From assembly GCA_017165825.1 (NCBI GenBank), contig CM029376.1, forward strand, positions 18,082,833-18,146,832: a DNA stretch of 64,000 nt, read 5' to 3'. The notes under the pieces were generated by a model that was not told the DNA's origin, ran no database searches, and was given only the letters and a program-made list of their open reading frames with translations. Shown here piece after piece: positions 63,100 through 64,000 of the stretch (position 1 is the stretch's first letter; the number at the start of each line of letters is the position of its first letter). The position numbers were made by a program, and so were the translations under genes. The DNA is from Hepsetus odoe (lineage: Eukaryota > Chordata > Actinopteri > Characiformes > Hepsetidae).

Positions 63100-63390
63100 C
63101 CCCCCTTTCTGTCTCTGCTCCGGTCTTCCATCTCTCCACTGATGCTCCTGTCAGTCTCGGCTGGGGGTGAAGGAGGGGGCTGTATTTGGGGACAGGGGCT
63201 TAGTTTTGCATGTCAGCCACAGGTCCGCTCAAGGCCAGGTGTTCCTAAGCTCATTCTAATGAAACATAAAGGGCAGCGGGACGAGGAGAGAGGAGCCAAA
63301 TTGAATAGGCCTCTCCTTTTGTGTTGCATTAACAACTCAATTAAACGCCAGCCAACATCTGCTGTTGCTGAACTAGCAACCAAAACACAC
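63100..63390. promoter_or_regulatory. Candidate conserved non-coding element
   Basis: GC-balanced, non-repetitive: catgtcagccacaggtccgc (63208), tctaatgaaacataaagggc (63256), gcattaacaactcaattaaa (63326). A long frame covers it but ends in the GT repeat and has no splice signals. Confidence 0.33.
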
Positions 63391-63393
63391 TTG

Positions 63394-63396
<3 letters not shown>

Positions 63397-63464
<68 letters not shown>
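63397..63464. repeat. (TG)n microsatellite
   Basis: About 34 uninterrupted TG units. Confidence 0.97.
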
Positions 63465-63465
<1 letters not shown>

Positions 63466-63701
63466 CTGATGCAGATAAGTCTATGTTCTTTTTAACTTAC
63501 CTCACAGATACGCTTACCTTTGTCTCTCTTGTTAAGGCAGAGACTGCTTAATTGCATTGTCGCCGTACACTGAAGAGAAGGAAGCAGCTGGTAAATGTCC
63601 TTTTTACAGCAAGCCTTGCTTTTGCTTTTTAAAAAACATATTTATAATGACATTGTGATTGCTTTCTTTACTGAATCACCCAGGCAACCTGAGAAGTTAA
63701 G

Positions 63702-63702
<1 letters not shown>

Positions 63703-63761
<59 letters not shown>
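63703..63761. repeat. (GA)n microsatellite and purine-rich tail
   Basis: About 29 GA units; purine-rich sequence continues to about 63940 (more than 80% A/G on the plus strand), so the whole right end of the window is strand-asymmetric. Confidence 0.95.
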
Positions 63762-63765
<4 letters not shown>

Positions 63766-64000
63766 CAGAGGAGAAAAGACATACAGCAAGTGAGAAACAG
63801 TAAAAATAAAAAAACAGAGGGAGAGAAAAGAGATGCAGAGAAAGAGAGAGTGGGGAGATAGAGACAGAGTGTGACAGATAAAGAGTAAGATGATGAAGGG
63901 AGAAGAAGAAGGACTAGATAAAAAAGAGACACAAGAAGGGGAGGTTTTTTTTGTCCCAGACTGGGACTTCATCCATCATTGGAATCAGTGTGTGCTGTAA

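Overview
The window looks like a stretch of ray-finned fish (teleost) nuclear genome, most likely from an ostariophysan-type lineage such as catfish, characin or knifefish. The reasons are AT-rich, gene-poor DNA with very many CA/GT, GA/CT and AT microsatellites; many decayed Tc1-like transposons of families typical of fish; and two families of tRNA-derived SINE, one ending in the L2-type tail (ctggataagagcgtctgc) common in fish. Lineage is judged from recognised repeats only and is not proven.

Only one protein-coding piece can be defended: a candidate internal exon at about 5007-5094 (+), with a long polypyrimidine tract, an AG acceptor (plus a second AG 14 bases in), one fully open frame and a consensus gtaagt donor. 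I do not recognise the protein. If it is real, most of the remaining 59 kb would be its downstream intron, or intron plus intergenic DNA. No other convincing exon, promoter, CpG island, rRNA, functional tRNA or CRISPR array is visible. The long reading frames elsewhere are products of microsatellites, SINEs or chance.

Layout: 0-3.4 kb holds a SINE tail, a Tc1-like remnant with a SINE at its 3' side, and a second Tc1-like remnant. The candidate exon is at 5 kb. 7-20.6 kb has Tc1 fragments, a Tc1-derived short element at 8.8-9.3 kb, a possible hAT fragment and several long microsatellites. 20.9-21.9 kb and 31.4-32.2 kb carry two nearly full-span, inverted copies of one Tc1-like family; the second contains a 36-bp-arm foldback. 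33.0-34.9 kb is a SINE cluster. 36.9-37.0 kb is a self-complementary (TG)n(TA)n(CA)n microsatellite. 40.4-50.5 kb has more SINEs and Tc1 fragments. 50.8-64 kb is rich in microsatellites, with two more copies of the 8.8-kb Tc1 family at 60.5 and 62.0 kb.

Between the repeats are blocks of more complex, less AT-rich sequence (around 11.1, 13.5-14.2, 26.2, 27.0, 28.0, 28.4-28.9, 45.8-46.1, 47.4-47.9, 49.8-50.0, 55.8-56.1, 61.3-61.6 and 63.1-63.4 kb). They look like candidate conserved non-coding elements (enhancers) around a developmental gene. That is an inference from composition and binding-site-like words, and would need an alignment to other fish. I found no undescribed biological system. 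The most unusual structures are the foldback in a Tc1 copy, the pair of Tc1-derived elements sharing a deletion junction, and the self-complementary microsatellite.
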